64,000 nt of DNA from Citrobacter sp. FP75 (GTDB lineage Bacteria; Pseudomonadota; Gammaproteobacteria; Enterobacterales; Enterobacteriaceae). Below are positions 21,103 to 31,865 of this stretch, piece by piece. The position numbers were made by a program, and so were the translations under genes. The DNA lies in assembly GCF_018342065.1 (NCBI RefSeq), contig NZ_JAFDOE010000007.1, positions 127,350-191,349 on the forward strand, read 5' to 3'. The stretch's first letter is position 1. Each line of letters begins with the position of its first letter. Below the pieces are notes generated by a model. That model was not told where the DNA came from. It saw only the letters and a list, made by a program, of their open reading frames with translations, and ran no database searches.

Positions 21103-22356
21103 ATGAAACTATTGCCTTTGTTGGCAGCATTACCCCTGCTCTGCGCCAGCGTTGTTTCCGCCAATTCACTGATGTCAGTTGGCTACTTTAATGGCGGCGG
21201 CGACGTCACTGCCGGTCCCGGTGGCGATATTGATACACTTGACGTGCGTCAGATAACTCACCTCAACTATTCGTTTGGCCTTATCTACAACAACGAAAAT
21301 GACGAAACCAATGACGCCTTAAAAGATGCCAGCAAGCTGCATCAAATTTGGCTTTCACAGAAAGTGCGCGATGATTTGCTAAAAATTCCAGAGCTGCGCA
21401 AACAGAATCCGAACCTGAAAGTTCTGCTTTCCGTCGGTGGCTGGGGCGCACGTGGATTCTCTGGCGCTGCGGCAACGAAAGAGTCCCGTGCGGTGTTTAT
21501 TCAGTCAGTACAGGACATTATTAAGAAGTATGACCTGGACGGTATCGATCTCGACTGGGAATATCCGGTCAACGGCGCATGGGGACTGGTTGAAAGTCAA
21601 CCAGCCGACCGCGCCAACTTTACCGCGCTACTAAAAGAACTGCGCGCCGCATTGGGCGATAAAAAACTGCTGACCATCGCCGTGGGCGCAAATGCGGAAA
21701 GCCCGAAAAGCTGGGTGGATGTGAAAGCCATTGCGCCGTCACTCGACTACATCAATCTGATGACCTATGACATGGCTTACGGTACCCAGTATTTCAACTC
21801 GAACCTGTACGATTCGACGCAATGGCCGACGGTCGCCGCAGCGGATAAGTACAGCGCCGATTTTGTGGTCAATAACTATCTTGCCGCCGGGCTAAAACCG
21901 GGTCAGATGAACCTGGGTATTGGTTTTTATGGACGTGTGCCAAAACGCGCCGTTGAGCCCGGCATTGACTGGAGCAAACCCGATGCGCAGAAAAATCCGG
22001 CCACCCGGCCCTACTTCGAACCTCAGCAAATTGAACTGTTTAAATCGCTGGGCGTTGACCTGACCAAAGATACCTATGTGAAGTACAACGATATCGTGGC
22101 GAATCTCATCAACGATCCACAAAAACGCTTTAGCCAGCACTGGGACGATGCCGCAAAGGTACCGTGGTTGTCTGTTCAATCTGCTGACGGCAAAACGCTG
22201 TTTGCCCTCTCCTATGAGAACCCGCAGTCTGTCGCCATCAAAGCGGACTACATCAAGAGCAAAGGGCTTGGCGGGGCAATGTTCTGGGAGTACGGCGCGG
22301 ACGAGAAAAATCAGTTGGCTAAACAACTGGCCGAATCGTTAGGGATCAAACACTGA
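21103..22356 (+). CDS. Secreted glycoside hydrolase family 18 (chitinase-like) protein
   Basis: This 417-residue protein has a signal peptide (MKLLPLLAALPLLCASVVSA, cleavage before NS) followed by a single GH18 barrel. The family motif DGIDLDWEYP holds the catalytic acid Glu at residue 153, and LLSVGGWGARGFS is the conserved SxGG strand. It should hydrolyse chitin or related N-acetylglucosamine polymers outside the cytoplasm. No carbohydrate-binding module is visible. The start is ATG 21103 with an AGAGG site upstream. It interrupts the K-12 order between ydjL and yeaC, and no phage or IS gene flanks it. Confidence 0.9.
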   Translation: MKLLPLLAALPLLCASVVSANSLMSVGYFNGGGDVTAGPGGDIDTLDVRQITHLNYSFGLIYNNENDETNDALKDASKLHQIWLSQKVRDDLLKIPELRKQNPNLKVLLSVGGWGARGFSGAAATKESRAVFIQSVQDIIKKYDLDGIDLDWEYPVNGAWGLVESQPADRANFTALLKELRAALGDKKLLTIAVGANAESPKSWVDVKAIAPSLDYINLMTYDMAYGTQYFNSNLYDSTQWPTVAAADKYSADFVVNNYLAAGLKPGQMNLGIGFYGRVPKRAVEPGIDWSKPDAQKNPATRPYFEPQQIELFKSLGVDLTKDTYVKYNDIVANLINDPQKRFSQHWDDAAKVPWLSVQSADGKTLFALSYENPQSVAIKADYIKSKGLGGAMFWEYGADEKNQLAKQLAESLGIKH

Positions 22357-22404
22357 TCTGCATTGTGTCGTAGCTCGCACAATAGGTTATGATTATCGCC
22401 ATCC

Positions 22405-22431
22405 GCTGCGCCTGACACTGGCGCAGCTTTT
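22405..22431 (+). terminator. Rho-independent terminator after the chitinase-like gene
   Basis: GCTGCGCC and GGCGCAGC form a perfect 8-base stem with a 7-base loop, followed by TTTTC. It sits only 27 bases before the YajD-like start, so that gene needs a promoter inside or before this structure. Confidence 0.85.
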
Positions 22432-22457
22432 CATCTTCTACAGGAGCACGACATTTT

Positions 22458-22802
22458 ATGGCTTTTATCCCTAAAAATTACGCCCGTCTGGAAGTCGGAT
22501 ACCGGGAAAAGGCGCTTAAACTGTTCCCCTGGGTCTGCGGCCGCTGTTCCCGTGAGTTCGTGTATTCCAATCTGCGCGAGCTGACGGTACACCACATCGA
22601 TCACGATCACTCCAATAACCCGGAAGACGGTAGCAACTGGGAAATGTTATGCCTGTATTGCCACGATCATGAGCACTCGAAATACACTGAAGTGGATCAG
22701 TATGGTTCCACCGTAGTGGCGGGGGAAGATGCGCAGAAAGACGTCGGCGAGGCGAAATACAATCCGTTTGCCGACCTTAAGGCCATGATGAATAAAAAGT
22801 AA
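22458..22802 (+). CDS. YajD-like HNH nuclease family protein
   Basis: This 114-residue protein closely resembles E. coli YajD, an HNH-fold protein of unknown role. The zinc cysteines are CGRC and CLYC, and the HNH core is seen in VHHIDHDHSNNPEDGSNW followed by HDHEHSK. In K-12, yajD is near tsx, far from this locus, so this is either a relocated yajD or a second copy. An AGGAG site precedes the ATG. Structure call confident; cellular role unknown. Confidence 0.88.
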   Translation: MAFIPKNYARLEVGYREKALKLFPWVCGRCSREFVYSNLRELTVHHIDHDHSNNPEDGSNWEMLCLYCHDHEHSKYTEVDQYGSTVVAGEDAQKDVGEAKYNPFADLKAMMNKK

Positions 22803-22864
22803 TTTTATTGCAGGTCCGCCATTATCAGCTTGCCGGACCTGCGAAGTCACACCGCTCGCCGCAG

Positions 22865-23140
22865 TCAGGATTTGAACGTCGCAATCGGCTCAGGCGTGAT
22901 ACCAAATTCAACCTTCAACTGCTGCTTGCTCTTCATCACCATCTCACCGTTGGTGTCGATAGTCATATGCTGCGCATCGATATTGTTACGCGCCTGCCAT
23001 AGCATCACCAGCTGCATACTGTTCTCTTTTTGTTCCGTCGTTAGCGCAACGCCATCCGGCCACTTTCCCAGCTCAACGGCCGTCGACAAGCGCTGATAAA
23101 CTTCCGGCGTCATGCTGTTAATCATCTCATCAAGATTCAT
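22865..23140 (-). CDS. yeaC: DUF1315 protein YeaC
   Basis: YeaC is a 91-residue cytoplasmic protein of unknown function, conserved next to msrB in enterobacteria. No signal peptide or membrane segment is visible. It begins MNLDEMINSMTPEVYQ and is rich in Gln and Met. The gene lies 41 bases downstream of msrB on the same strand, so it is likely co-transcribed with it. Confidence 0.9.
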   Translation of the reverse strand: MNLDEMINSMTPEVYQRLSTAVELGKWPDGVALTTEQKENSMQLVMLWQARNNIDAQHMTIDTNGEMVMKSKQQLKVEFGITPEPIATFKS

Positions 23141-23181
23141 CTAAAACCCACTCCCGTAGAATAATTGGCTGAATCGTTTCT

Positions 23182-23595
23182 TCAACCTTTGATTTGATCG
23201 CCGTTTTCATCATCGGTGAAATTCAAAGACGCTGAGTTTACACAGTAACGTTCACCGGTAGGTTTTGGACCATCCGGGAAGACATGTCCCAAGTGAGCAT
23301 CACAGTTGCCACAACGGATTTCAATGCGCTGCATCCCGTGTGACGTATCTTTAATGTAACGAATAGCCTCTTCGCTGACAGGCTCGTAGAAGCTGGGCCA
23401 TCCGCAGCCGGAATCGTATTTTGTATCAGAACGAAATAGCGGTTGGTCGCAGATCAGGCAATGGTAAACGCCATCACGTTTGTTATGCAGCAAACGCCCG
23501 GTAAACGGCGGTTCGGTCCCATGATTCTGCGTCACGTAGAACTGCATTTCGGATAAATTTTTCTTTAGTTCTTCTGGAGAGGGTTGATTAGCCAT
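23182..23595 (-). CDS. msrB: Peptide methionine-R-sulfoxide reductase
   Basis: MsrB repairs the R form of methionine sulfoxide in proteins. Two zinc CxxC pairs are visible (CLIC and CGNC), and the catalytic Cys lies in [14 protein letters not shown] 23595 ([10 protein letters not shown]) gives 137 residues as in E. coli; the upstream extension to 23625 is not supported. It diverges from gapA across a 341-base control region. Confidence 0.96.
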   Translation of the reverse strand: MANQPSPEELKKNLSEMQFYVTQNHGTEPPFTGRLLHNKRDGVYHCLICDQPLFRSDTKYDSGCGWPSFYEPVSEEAIRYIKDTSHGMQRIEIRCGNCDAHLGHVFPDGPKPTGERYCVNSASLNFTDDENGDQIKG

Positions 23596-23710
23596 TTGCT
23601 CACATCTCGCTTTATCTAAACTCACATCGCGAGACAGATTCTAACAAAACATTAACACCGCAGGGCGAACTTTTGTTCTAAACTTGATCATTGCGAAATG
23701 GCAGCCTATA

Positions 23711-23732
23711 AATCGTGACAGCAATCACGTTT
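23711..23732 (+). promoter_or_regulatory. CRP-type operator in the gapA control region
   Basis: CGTGA-N6-TCACG at 23714-23729 is a symmetric match to the CRP consensus TGTGA-N6-TCACA, with A/T-rich flanks on both sides. In E. coli, gapA is under catabolite control, which fits. The site is about 205 bases before the gapA ATG, so it would serve an upstream promoter or msrB. Confidence 0.6.
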
Positions 23733-23865
23733 TTATCTTGATTGCTCTTTAAAATTCGGGCCGCCGCCCCCATGTGGTTTCAAGCCCAAAGGAAGAGTGA
23801 GGCGAGTCAGTTGCGCAAAGCTTAGGCAGCAGATTGATTTGTCGCAATGATTGACACGATTCCGC

Positions 23866-23893
23866 TTGACGCTGCGTAAGGTTTTTGTAATTT
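23866..23893 (+). promoter_or_regulatory. Likely main gapA promoter
   Basis: TTGACG at 23866-23871 and TAATTT at 23888-23893 are 16 bases apart and lie just before the gapA leader. A second TTGACA at 23851 may serve an overlapping start. E. coli gapA is known to have several promoters. Confidence 0.55.
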
Positions 23894-23924
23894 TACAGGC
23901 AACCTTTTATTCACTAACAAATAG

Positions 23925-24932
<1,008 letters not shown>

Positions 24933-24955
24933 GTTGAGATGAAACAGTAATCTGT

Positions 24956-24983
24956 AAGAGCGACTTCGGTCGCTCTTTTTTTT
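24956..24983 (+). terminator. Rho-independent terminator after gapA
   Basis: AAGAGCGAC and GTCGCTCTT form a perfect 9-base stem around a TTCG tetraloop, followed by six T. It lies 22 bases before the yeaD start. Confidence 0.95.
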
Positions 24984-25005
24984 GCTCAAAATAAAGGATT
25001 GCGTA

Positions 25006-25890
25006 ATGATTAATAAAATTTTTGCACTTCCGATAATCGAACAAATTACCCCTGTTCTCTCCCGCCGTCAGCTTGATGAGCTAGAGATTGTGGTTGTCGA
25101 CCACCCGCAGGTTAAAGCCTCTTTCGCACTACAGGGCGCACATCTCCTTTCCTGGAAGCCCACCGGCGAAGAAGAAGTCCTGTGGTTAAGTCACAATACG
25201 CCGTTTAAAACCGGTGTGGCGCTGCGTGGCGGCGTACCGATTTGCTGGCCGTGGTTTGGTCCCGCCGCTCAGCCGGGCCTGCCGTCTCACGGCTTTGCCC
25301 GTAACCTGCCATGGACGCTGAAAGCACATAACGAAGATGGCAACGGCGTGGTGCTGACGTTTGAACTGCAGAGCAAAGCTGAAACGCGTCAGCTTTGGCC
25401 GCATGAGTTTACGCTGTTAGCGCGCTTCAAAGTGGGTGCTACCTGCGAAATCGAACTGGAAGCCCACGGTGAGTTTGAAACCACCTCTGCGCTGCATACC
25501 TATTTCAACGTCGGTGACATTGCGGCAGTGAAAGTGAGCGGTCTTGGCGACCGTCTGATCGATAAAGTTAACGATGCGAAAGAAGATGTCCTGGTCGGCG
25601 GTATCCAGACCTTCCCGGACCGTACCGACCGCGTGTATCTGAACCCGGAGGCGTGCAGCGTCATTCATGATGATGCGCTGAATCGCAATATCGACGTCGT
25701 GCACCATCACCATCTGAATGTTGTCGGCTGGAACCCCGGCCCGGCACTGTCTGTCAGCATGGGTGACATGCCGGATGATGGATACAAAACGTTTGTGTGC
25801 GTAGAAACCGCTTACGCGACCGCGCCGCAGAAAACAACCGAAGAGAAACCTTCTCGCCTGGCACAAACGATTCGTGTTGCTAAGCGTTAA
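25006..25890 (+). CDS. yeaD: Glucose-6-phosphate 1-epimerase-like protein YeaD
   Basis: YeaD belongs to the aldose 1-epimerase fold and is taken to interconvert the anomers of glucose 6-phosphate. The galactose-mutarotase-type residues lie in GVPICWPWFGP, the His of SHGFARN, and HTYFNVGD. ATG 25006 (MINKIFALP) gives 294 residues as in E. coli, with AAAGGA upstream. It sits just after the gapA terminator, so it is probably expressed partly by read-through from gapA. Confidence 0.93.
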   Translation: MINKIFALPIIEQITPVLSRRQLDELEIVVVDHPQVKASFALQGAHLLSWKPTGEEEVLWLSHNTPFKTGVALRGGVPICWPWFGPAAQPGLPSHGFARNLPWTLKAHNEDGNGVVLTFELQSKAETRQLWPHEFTLLARFKVGATCEIELEAHGEFETTSALHTYFNVGDIAAVKVSGLGDRLIDKVNDAKEDVLVGGIQTFPDRTDRVYLNPEACSVIHDDALNRNIDVVHHHHLNVVGWNPGPALSVSMGDMPDDGYKTFVCVETAYATAPQKTTEEKPSRLAQTIRVAKR

Positions 25891-25896
25891 GATTTT

Positions 25897-25970
25897 ACCC
25901 GTTGCCTGATGGCGACGGGTGTCTTATGAGGCCGACAGCACATATCGTAGGCCTGATAAAATGCGTAACA
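25897..25970. repeat. REP/BIME-like stem-loops between yeaD and yeaE
   Basis: ACCCGTTGCC and GGCGACGGGT at 25897-25920 pair around a short loop. A second partial unit, GTAGGCCTGATAAAATGCG, follows at about 25949-25967 and resembles a degenerate REP arm. The pair lies between convergent genes, as REP clusters usually do. Confidence 0.6.
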
Positions 25971-26822
25971 TCACGCCATATCCAGCGCCGTTTTACTCTT
26001 CGGGGCTGGATAAGCCTTATCCAGCCGTGCCAGGTCGCTTGCCGAGAGCGTGATATCCAACGCAGCAGCGTTCTGCTCAACGTGGACGATGTTTGCCGCC
26101 TTCGGAATGGCTATTACCCCAGGTTGGCGTATGACCCACGCCAGCAAAATCTGCGCAGCGCTGGCATTGTGTGCGTCCGCAACCTCATTCACCACCGCAT
26201 TACTCAGCAAATCATTGCGTAAACGTCCTGCCTGGGCCAGTGGACTGTAGGCCATGACTGGCATCTGCTGCTGACACCATGGCAGTAAATCATATTCAAT
26301 GCCGCGTGATGCTAAATGATAGAGCACCTGGTTAGTTGCACACTGCCGCCCGCCCGCAACCTGCCATAGCGCCTGCATATCATCGTAGTCGAGGTTAGAG
26401 ACGCCCCAGTGACGGATTTTCCCCTGGTCGATCAGCGTTTCCATCGCCTCAACCGTTTCTGTAAACGAGTAATTTCCCGACCAGTGCAACAAGTAGAGAT
26501 CCAGATAATCGGTTTTCAGTCGCTGCAGACTCGCTTCGCAGGCCGCGATGGCTTTCTGGCCTCCGGCATTCCAGGGATACACTTTTGACACCAGAAAGGC
26601 GTCATCACGTCGTCCCGACAACGCCTCGCCAACGATCTCTTCCGCTGCACCATCAGCGTACATTTCAGCCGTATCAATCAGTCGCAGACCAAGATCAAGT
26701 CCAGCACTCAGCGCGGAAACTTCATCCCGGCGTCGTCCAGGGTTCTCACCCATGTACCACGTCCCCTGCCCAATAGCAGGAACCTTTACCTGCCCGGCAA
26801 AAATCACCTGTTTATCTGTCAT
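25971..26822 (-). CDS. yeaE: Aldo-keto reductase YeaE (methylglyoxal reductase type)
   Basis: YeaE is an aldo-keto reductase; the E. coli enzyme reduces methylglyoxal with NADPH. The catalytic set is visible: Asp and Tyr in LIDTAEMYADG, Lys in LVSKVYPW, and His in LLHWSG. ATG 26822 (MTDKQVIF) gives 283 residues and has GGAGGG 4 bases upstream, better than the longer open frame. It converges with yeaD across a REP region. Confidence 0.93.
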   Translation of the reverse strand: MTDKQVIFAGQVKVPAIGQGTWYMGENPGRRRDEVSALSAGLDLGLRLIDTAEMYADGAAEEIVGEALSGRRDDAFLVSKVYPWNAGGQKAIAACEASLQRLKTDYLDLYLLHWSGNYSFTETVEAMETLIDQGKIRHWGVSNLDYDDMQALWQVAGGRQCATNQVLYHLASRGIEYDLLPWCQQQMPVMAYSPLAQAGRLRNDLLSNAVVNEVADAHNASAAQILLAWVIRQPGVIAIPKAANIVHVEQNAAALDITLSASDLARLDKAYPAPKSKTALDMA

Positions 26823-27062
26823 CGCACCCTCCTGTGTTTTGCACCACAGTAAAGCAAAGCAACGCACATGTGTCCTGTAATGGTGCACAAATTGCACCAT
26901 CATAGTTTGGAGGGACGACCTTAGGTTATAGGGTTCGGGAACCGATGATGTCCCGGACTGAAATAACGCAAAACTTTATCTGCACAGCGGTTATTTCAAC
27001 CGCCCTAAATATTTTCCCTCTTTCATGGCGTTGATTTTTCCATTCTGGAGGTTTTCTGTGCA

Positions 27063-27088
27063 CAAAAAAAGCCCGCAGTGATGCGGGC
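27063..27088 (-). terminator. Rho-independent terminator after mipA
   Basis: On the minus strand, GCCCGCA and TGCGGGC form a 7-base stem with a 4-base loop, followed by seven T. It lies 23 bases beyond the mipA stop. Confidence 0.93.
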
Positions 27089-27110
27089 TTCTGTTCAGCA
27101 CAGGCTGTTA

Positions 27111-27857
27111 TCAGAACTTATAGGTAATACCCGTAGAAAGCAGACCCGTCCAGGATTTGTCCACCATTGGGCTATCGGTCACTTCATCAGACAAGTGGGT
27201 ATAACGCGCAGTCGCGTACACGCTCCAGTCGCCAAGGAAGTTGTAGTTTGCGCTAAGTTCAAGGTACGGATTCCAGCTACTATTTGGATCGTAGCTGCGC
27301 AGACCGCTACGAGCTGATTCGTGATGCGATACACCATAGTAATATTCGTTTTGGTTTTCGCTGTTCCACTCGACACCAATACCCGGCGTCAGCGTCAGGC
27401 CACCGTTGGTGTAACGGTACAACCACGCCAGATCCCAGACGATGCCATTGCTGTTGTCCAGCGCGTCGCCGGCAAGACTGGTACGCAGGAAGCCGTATTG
27501 CGTATTGTGGACGTAAGACAGACCGGCCATCATGGTGCTCTTACGTTTATCAAGACGACGCAGTTGGCTGTTATCGCTGTCGCCCGGTTTAAAATACATC
27601 GGAGACCAGTAGGCCATGACAGACAGCTTATCGGTGTTGTCATTCCACAGGTAGTAACCGCCACCCAGACCACGGAACCAGAAGTTCTCACTGTCATAGG
27701 TCACAACAGGTACCGGGTAAACGTCATTATCGTATTGTTTATAAGCGTTCTCAACCACACCAACGCCAGCGCCCAGCGTCAGGTTGCTTTCTGCTTGTGC
27801 TACGCCAGAAGAGGTGACAATAAGCACGCCAAGTGCCAGAAGTTTGAGTTTGGTCAC
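27111..27857 (-). CDS. mipA: MltA-interacting outer-membrane protein MipA
   Basis: MipA is an outer-membrane beta-barrel of the OmpV family that bridges the lytic transglycosylase MltA and penicillin-binding protein 1B. The signal peptide ends with VAQA, and the chain ends in Phe (TGITYKF), as barrel proteins do. Repeated aromatic-rich strands (GLGGGYYLW, AYWSPMYF, YYYGVS) are visible. The GTG at 27857 gives 248 residues as in E. coli, with AAGGA upstream. The region 27858-28290 between mipA and yeaG has no gene and holds the yeaG control elements. Confidence 0.93.
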   Translation of the reverse strand: MTKLKLLALGVLIVTSSGVAQAESNLTLGAGVGVVENAYKQYDNDVYPVPVVTYDSENFWFRGLGGGYYLWNDNTDKLSVMAYWSPMYFKPGDSDNSQLRRLDKRKSTMMAGLSYVHNTQYGFLRTSLAGDALDNSNGIVWDLAWLYRYTNGGLTLTPGIGVEWNSENQNEYYYGVSHHESARSGLRSYDPNSSWNPYLELSANYNFLGDWSVYATARYTHLSDEVTDSPMVDKSWTGLLSTGITYKF

Positions 27858-28079
27858 AATCCATAATTCCTTATTCAAATGTAAAGCACTCAAAGTGTAA
27901 CCGTCATTGCGTGACAGCCCAACTATTTTACGTATTCGCCTCGTAATGTAACCCCCTAATTTCTCAGCGGGTGATGACATTTTGCTTGCAGCCCGATGAA
28001 CAAGACATGAATCCTGCCCTGTTTCTTTACATAAGATGTCTATTTTTTGCCGATGAGTTATTGATATGCCATTGAAATT

Positions 28080-28110
28080 CATTTGCACGCGCAGGCAAGT
28101 TTTGCAAATG
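28080..28110 (+). promoter_or_regulatory. Possible activator site upstream of yeaG
   Basis: CATTTGCA and TGCAAATG form a perfect inverted repeat with 15 bases between, 62 bases upstream of the sigma54-type promoter. Its position and symmetry fit a sigma54-activator (NtrC-type) site, but the match to the NtrC consensus is only partial. Confidence 0.4.
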
Positions 28111-28171
28111 CCATCTACGCTTAATTTTAGAAGGTGTATCACCGAATACGTTGATCTTCTGACCATCGAAA

Positions 28172-28187
28172 TGGCATGAGAGTTGCT
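28172..28187 (+). promoter_or_regulatory. Sigma54 promoter of yeaGH
   Basis: TGGCATGAGAGTTGCT matches the -24/-12 sigma54 consensus (TGGCAC-R-N4-TTGCW) at all but one consensus base, with the GG and GC doublets exactly 10 bases apart. E. coli yeaGH is reported to belong to the nitrogen-limitation (NtrC/sigma54) regulon as well as being RpoS-dependent. Confidence 0.8.
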
Positions 28188-28290
28188 TATTTCTTCAGCA
28201 GCGACGTCGTTCAGTTTACCTCTTCAGGGGCCTCTACTATTCATATGAACGGCTCTTAACATGTGCTAAAAAACGAAAGGACGGCATACC

Positions 28291-30225
28291 ATGAATATAT
28301 TCGATCACTATCGCCAGCGTTATGAAGCTGCCAAGGACGAAGAGTTCACGCTGCAGGAGTTTCTTACCACTTGTCGGCAAGATCGCAGTGCTTATGCCAA
28401 CGCGGCAGAGCGGCTATTAATGGCTATTGGTGAGCCTGTCATGGTCGATACTGCCCATGAACCTCGACTTTCTCGACTTTTTTCAAACCGGGTAATTGCT
28501 CGTTATCCCGCGTTTGAAGAGTTTTATGGCATGGAAGACGCGATTGAACAGATTGTCTCTTATCTGAAACACGCGGCTCAGGGGCTGGAAGAGAAGAAGC
28601 AGATCCTGTATCTGCTGGGGCCTGTAGGGGGCGGGAAATCATCTCTCGCTGAGCGACTGAAATCGCTGATGCAAAGAGTACCGATTTATGTCCTGAGCGC
28701 TAACGGTGAACGCAGCCCGGTTAACGATCATCCGTTATGCCTGTTCAACCCTCAGGAAGATGCGCAGATCCTGGAGAAAGAGTACGGGATCCCTCGTCGC
28801 TATCTTGGCACGATTATGTCGCCATGGGCCGCGAAGCGTCTGCATGATTTCGGTGGAGACATTACCAAATTCCGTGTGGTCAAAGTCTGGCCGTCTATTC
28901 TGGAACAAATTGCTATCGCCAAAACGGAACCGGGCGATGAGAATAACCAGGATATTTCCGCTCTGGTCGGGAAAGTGGATATTCGTAAACTCGAACACCA
29001 TGCCCAAAACGATCCGGATGCCTACGGCTATTCCGGCGCACTGTGCCGGGCTAACCAGGGGATCATGGAGTTCGTGGAGATGTTTAAAGCGCCGATTAAA
29101 GTGCTACATCCCCTGCTGACCGCAACTCAGGAAGGCAACTACAACGGGACAGAAGGTATTTCTGCCCTGCCGTTTAACGGCATTATTCTTGCTCACTCGA
29201 ACGAATCCGAATGGGTGACGTTCCGTAACAACAAAAACAACGAAGCTTTCCTCGATCGCGTCTACATCGTGAAGGTTCCGTATTGCTTACGCATTTCCGA
29301 AGAGATCAAGATCTACGAGAAATTGCTTAATCACAGTGAATTAACCCACGCGCCTTGCGCACCGGGCACGCTGGAAACGCTTTCTCGCTTCACGATTCTT
29401 TCGCGCCTGAAAGAGCCAGAAAACTCGAGCATTTACTCGAAGATGCGCGTTTACGATGGCGAAAGCCTGAAAGATACCGATCCAAAAGCGAAATCTTACC
29501 AGGAGTATCGGGATTACGCCGGGGTTGATGAAGGGATGAACGGTCTGTCGACGCGTTTTGCGTTTAAGATCCTCTCCCGCGTGTTTAACTTTGACCACGT
29601 GGAAGTGGCGGCAAACCCGGTACACCTGTTCTATGTTCTGGAACAGCAAATCGAGCGTGAGCAGTTCCCGCAGGAGCAGGCCGAACGCTACCTTGAGTTC
29701 CTGAAAGGCTATCTGATCCCGAAATACGCCGAATTTATTGGCAAAGAGATCCAGACCGCCTATCTGGAATCCTACTCCGAATACGGACAGAACATTTTTG
29801 ACCGTTATGTCACCTATGCAGATTTCTGGATCCAGGATCAGGAATATCGCGATCCGGATACCGGTCAGCTGTTCGATCGCGAGTCGCTGAACTCTGAACT
29901 GGAAAAAATTGAAAAACCGGCGGGTATCAGCAACCCGAAAGATTTCCGTAACGAGATCGTCAACTTTGTTCTGCGTGCCAGAGCGAATAACAGCGGTCGT
30001 AATCCAAACTGGACCAGTTACGAAAAATTGCGCACGGTTATTGAGAAGAAAATGTTCTCGAATACCGAAGAGTTGTTGCCGGTTATTTCGTTTAACGCCA
30101 AAACCTCGACTGACGAGCAGAAAAAACACGACGATTTTGTCGACCGGATGATGGAAAAAGGCTACACGCGTAAGCAGGTGCGTTTACTGTGCGAATGGTA
30201 TTTGCGCGTACGTAAATCGTCTTAA
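28291..30225 (+). CDS. yeaG: PrkA-type serine protein kinase YeaG
   Basis: YeaG is a PrkA-family protein with an N-terminal AAA-type ATPase domain and a C-terminal kinase-like domain, induced in starvation and stationary phase. The Walker A loop is LGPVGGGKSSLAE near residue 110. The 644-residue length equals that of E. coli YeaG. yeaH follows after about 200 bases that contain two hairpins. A GAAAGGA site precedes the ATG. Confidence 0.95.
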   Translation: MNIFDHYRQRYEAAKDEEFTLQEFLTTCRQDRSAYANAAERLLMAIGEPVMVDTAHEPRLSRLFSNRVIARYPAFEEFYGMEDAIEQIVSYLKHAAQGLEEKKQILYLLGPVGGGKSSLAERLKSLMQRVPIYVLSANGERSPVNDHPLCLFNPQEDAQILEKEYGIPRRYLGTIMSPWAAKRLHDFGGDITKFRVVKVWPSILEQIAIAKTEPGDENNQDISALVGKVDIRKLEHHAQNDPDAYGYSGALCRANQGIMEFVEMFKAPIKVLHPLLTATQEGNYNGTEGISALPFNGIILAHSNESEWVTFRNNKNNEAFLDRVYIVKVPYCLRISEEIKIYEKLLNHSELTHAPCAPGTLETLSRFTILSRLKEPENSSIYSKMRVYDGESLKDTDPKAKSYQEYRDYAGVDEGMNGLSTRFAFKILSRVFNFDHVEVAANPVHLFYVLEQQIEREQFPQEQAERYLEFLKGYLIPKYAEFIGKEIQTAYLESYSEYGQNIFDRYVTYADFWIQDQEYRDPDTGQLFDRESLNSELEKIEKPAGISNPKDFRNEIVNFVLRARANNSGRNPNWTSYEKLRTVIEKKMFSNTEELLPVISFNAKTSTDEQKKHDDFVDRMMEKGYTRKQVRLLCEWYLRVRKSS

Positions 30226-30235
30226 CAGCATAAAT

Positions 30236-30265
30236 GGCCCGGAAATTTTATCCGTTTACCGGGCC
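30236..30265 (+). other. Stem-loop downstream of yeaG
   Basis: GGCCCGG and CCGGGCC form a perfect 7-base stem with a 16-base loop just after the yeaG stop. There is no T-run, so it may act as a 3' stabiliser or processing point and not a full terminator, which fits co-transcription of yeaG and yeaH. Confidence 0.5.
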
Positions 30266-30292
30266 AACATTTCTTCTGTTCGCGAGATCATT

Positions 30293-31711
<1,419 letters not shown>

Positions 31712-31718
31712 GCGACAA

Positions 31719-31750
31719 CAATCAGCCGGGGCCTTTGCTCCAGCTGATTG
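31719..31750 (+). terminator. Stem-loop after yeaH
   Basis: CAATCAGC and GCTGATTG form a perfect 8-base outer stem with additional pairing inside, 7 bases after the yeaH stop. There is no clear T-run, so this is a probable but weak terminator. Confidence 0.5.
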
Positions 31751-31865
31751 TATTACGCTTCATTGGGATATTGACATTTTGCAATGGTTTATCCTGTCGC
31801 CCCGTTAGAGCGAATGTTGTGCATGTGGTAAACTCGCCCCTCTAACCTATGGGCTGTAATTCATT

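Noticed and set aside
29341-30129. A 262-codon minus-strand frame inside yeaG
   Set aside because: It is the antisense of yeaG with no start signal or family features.
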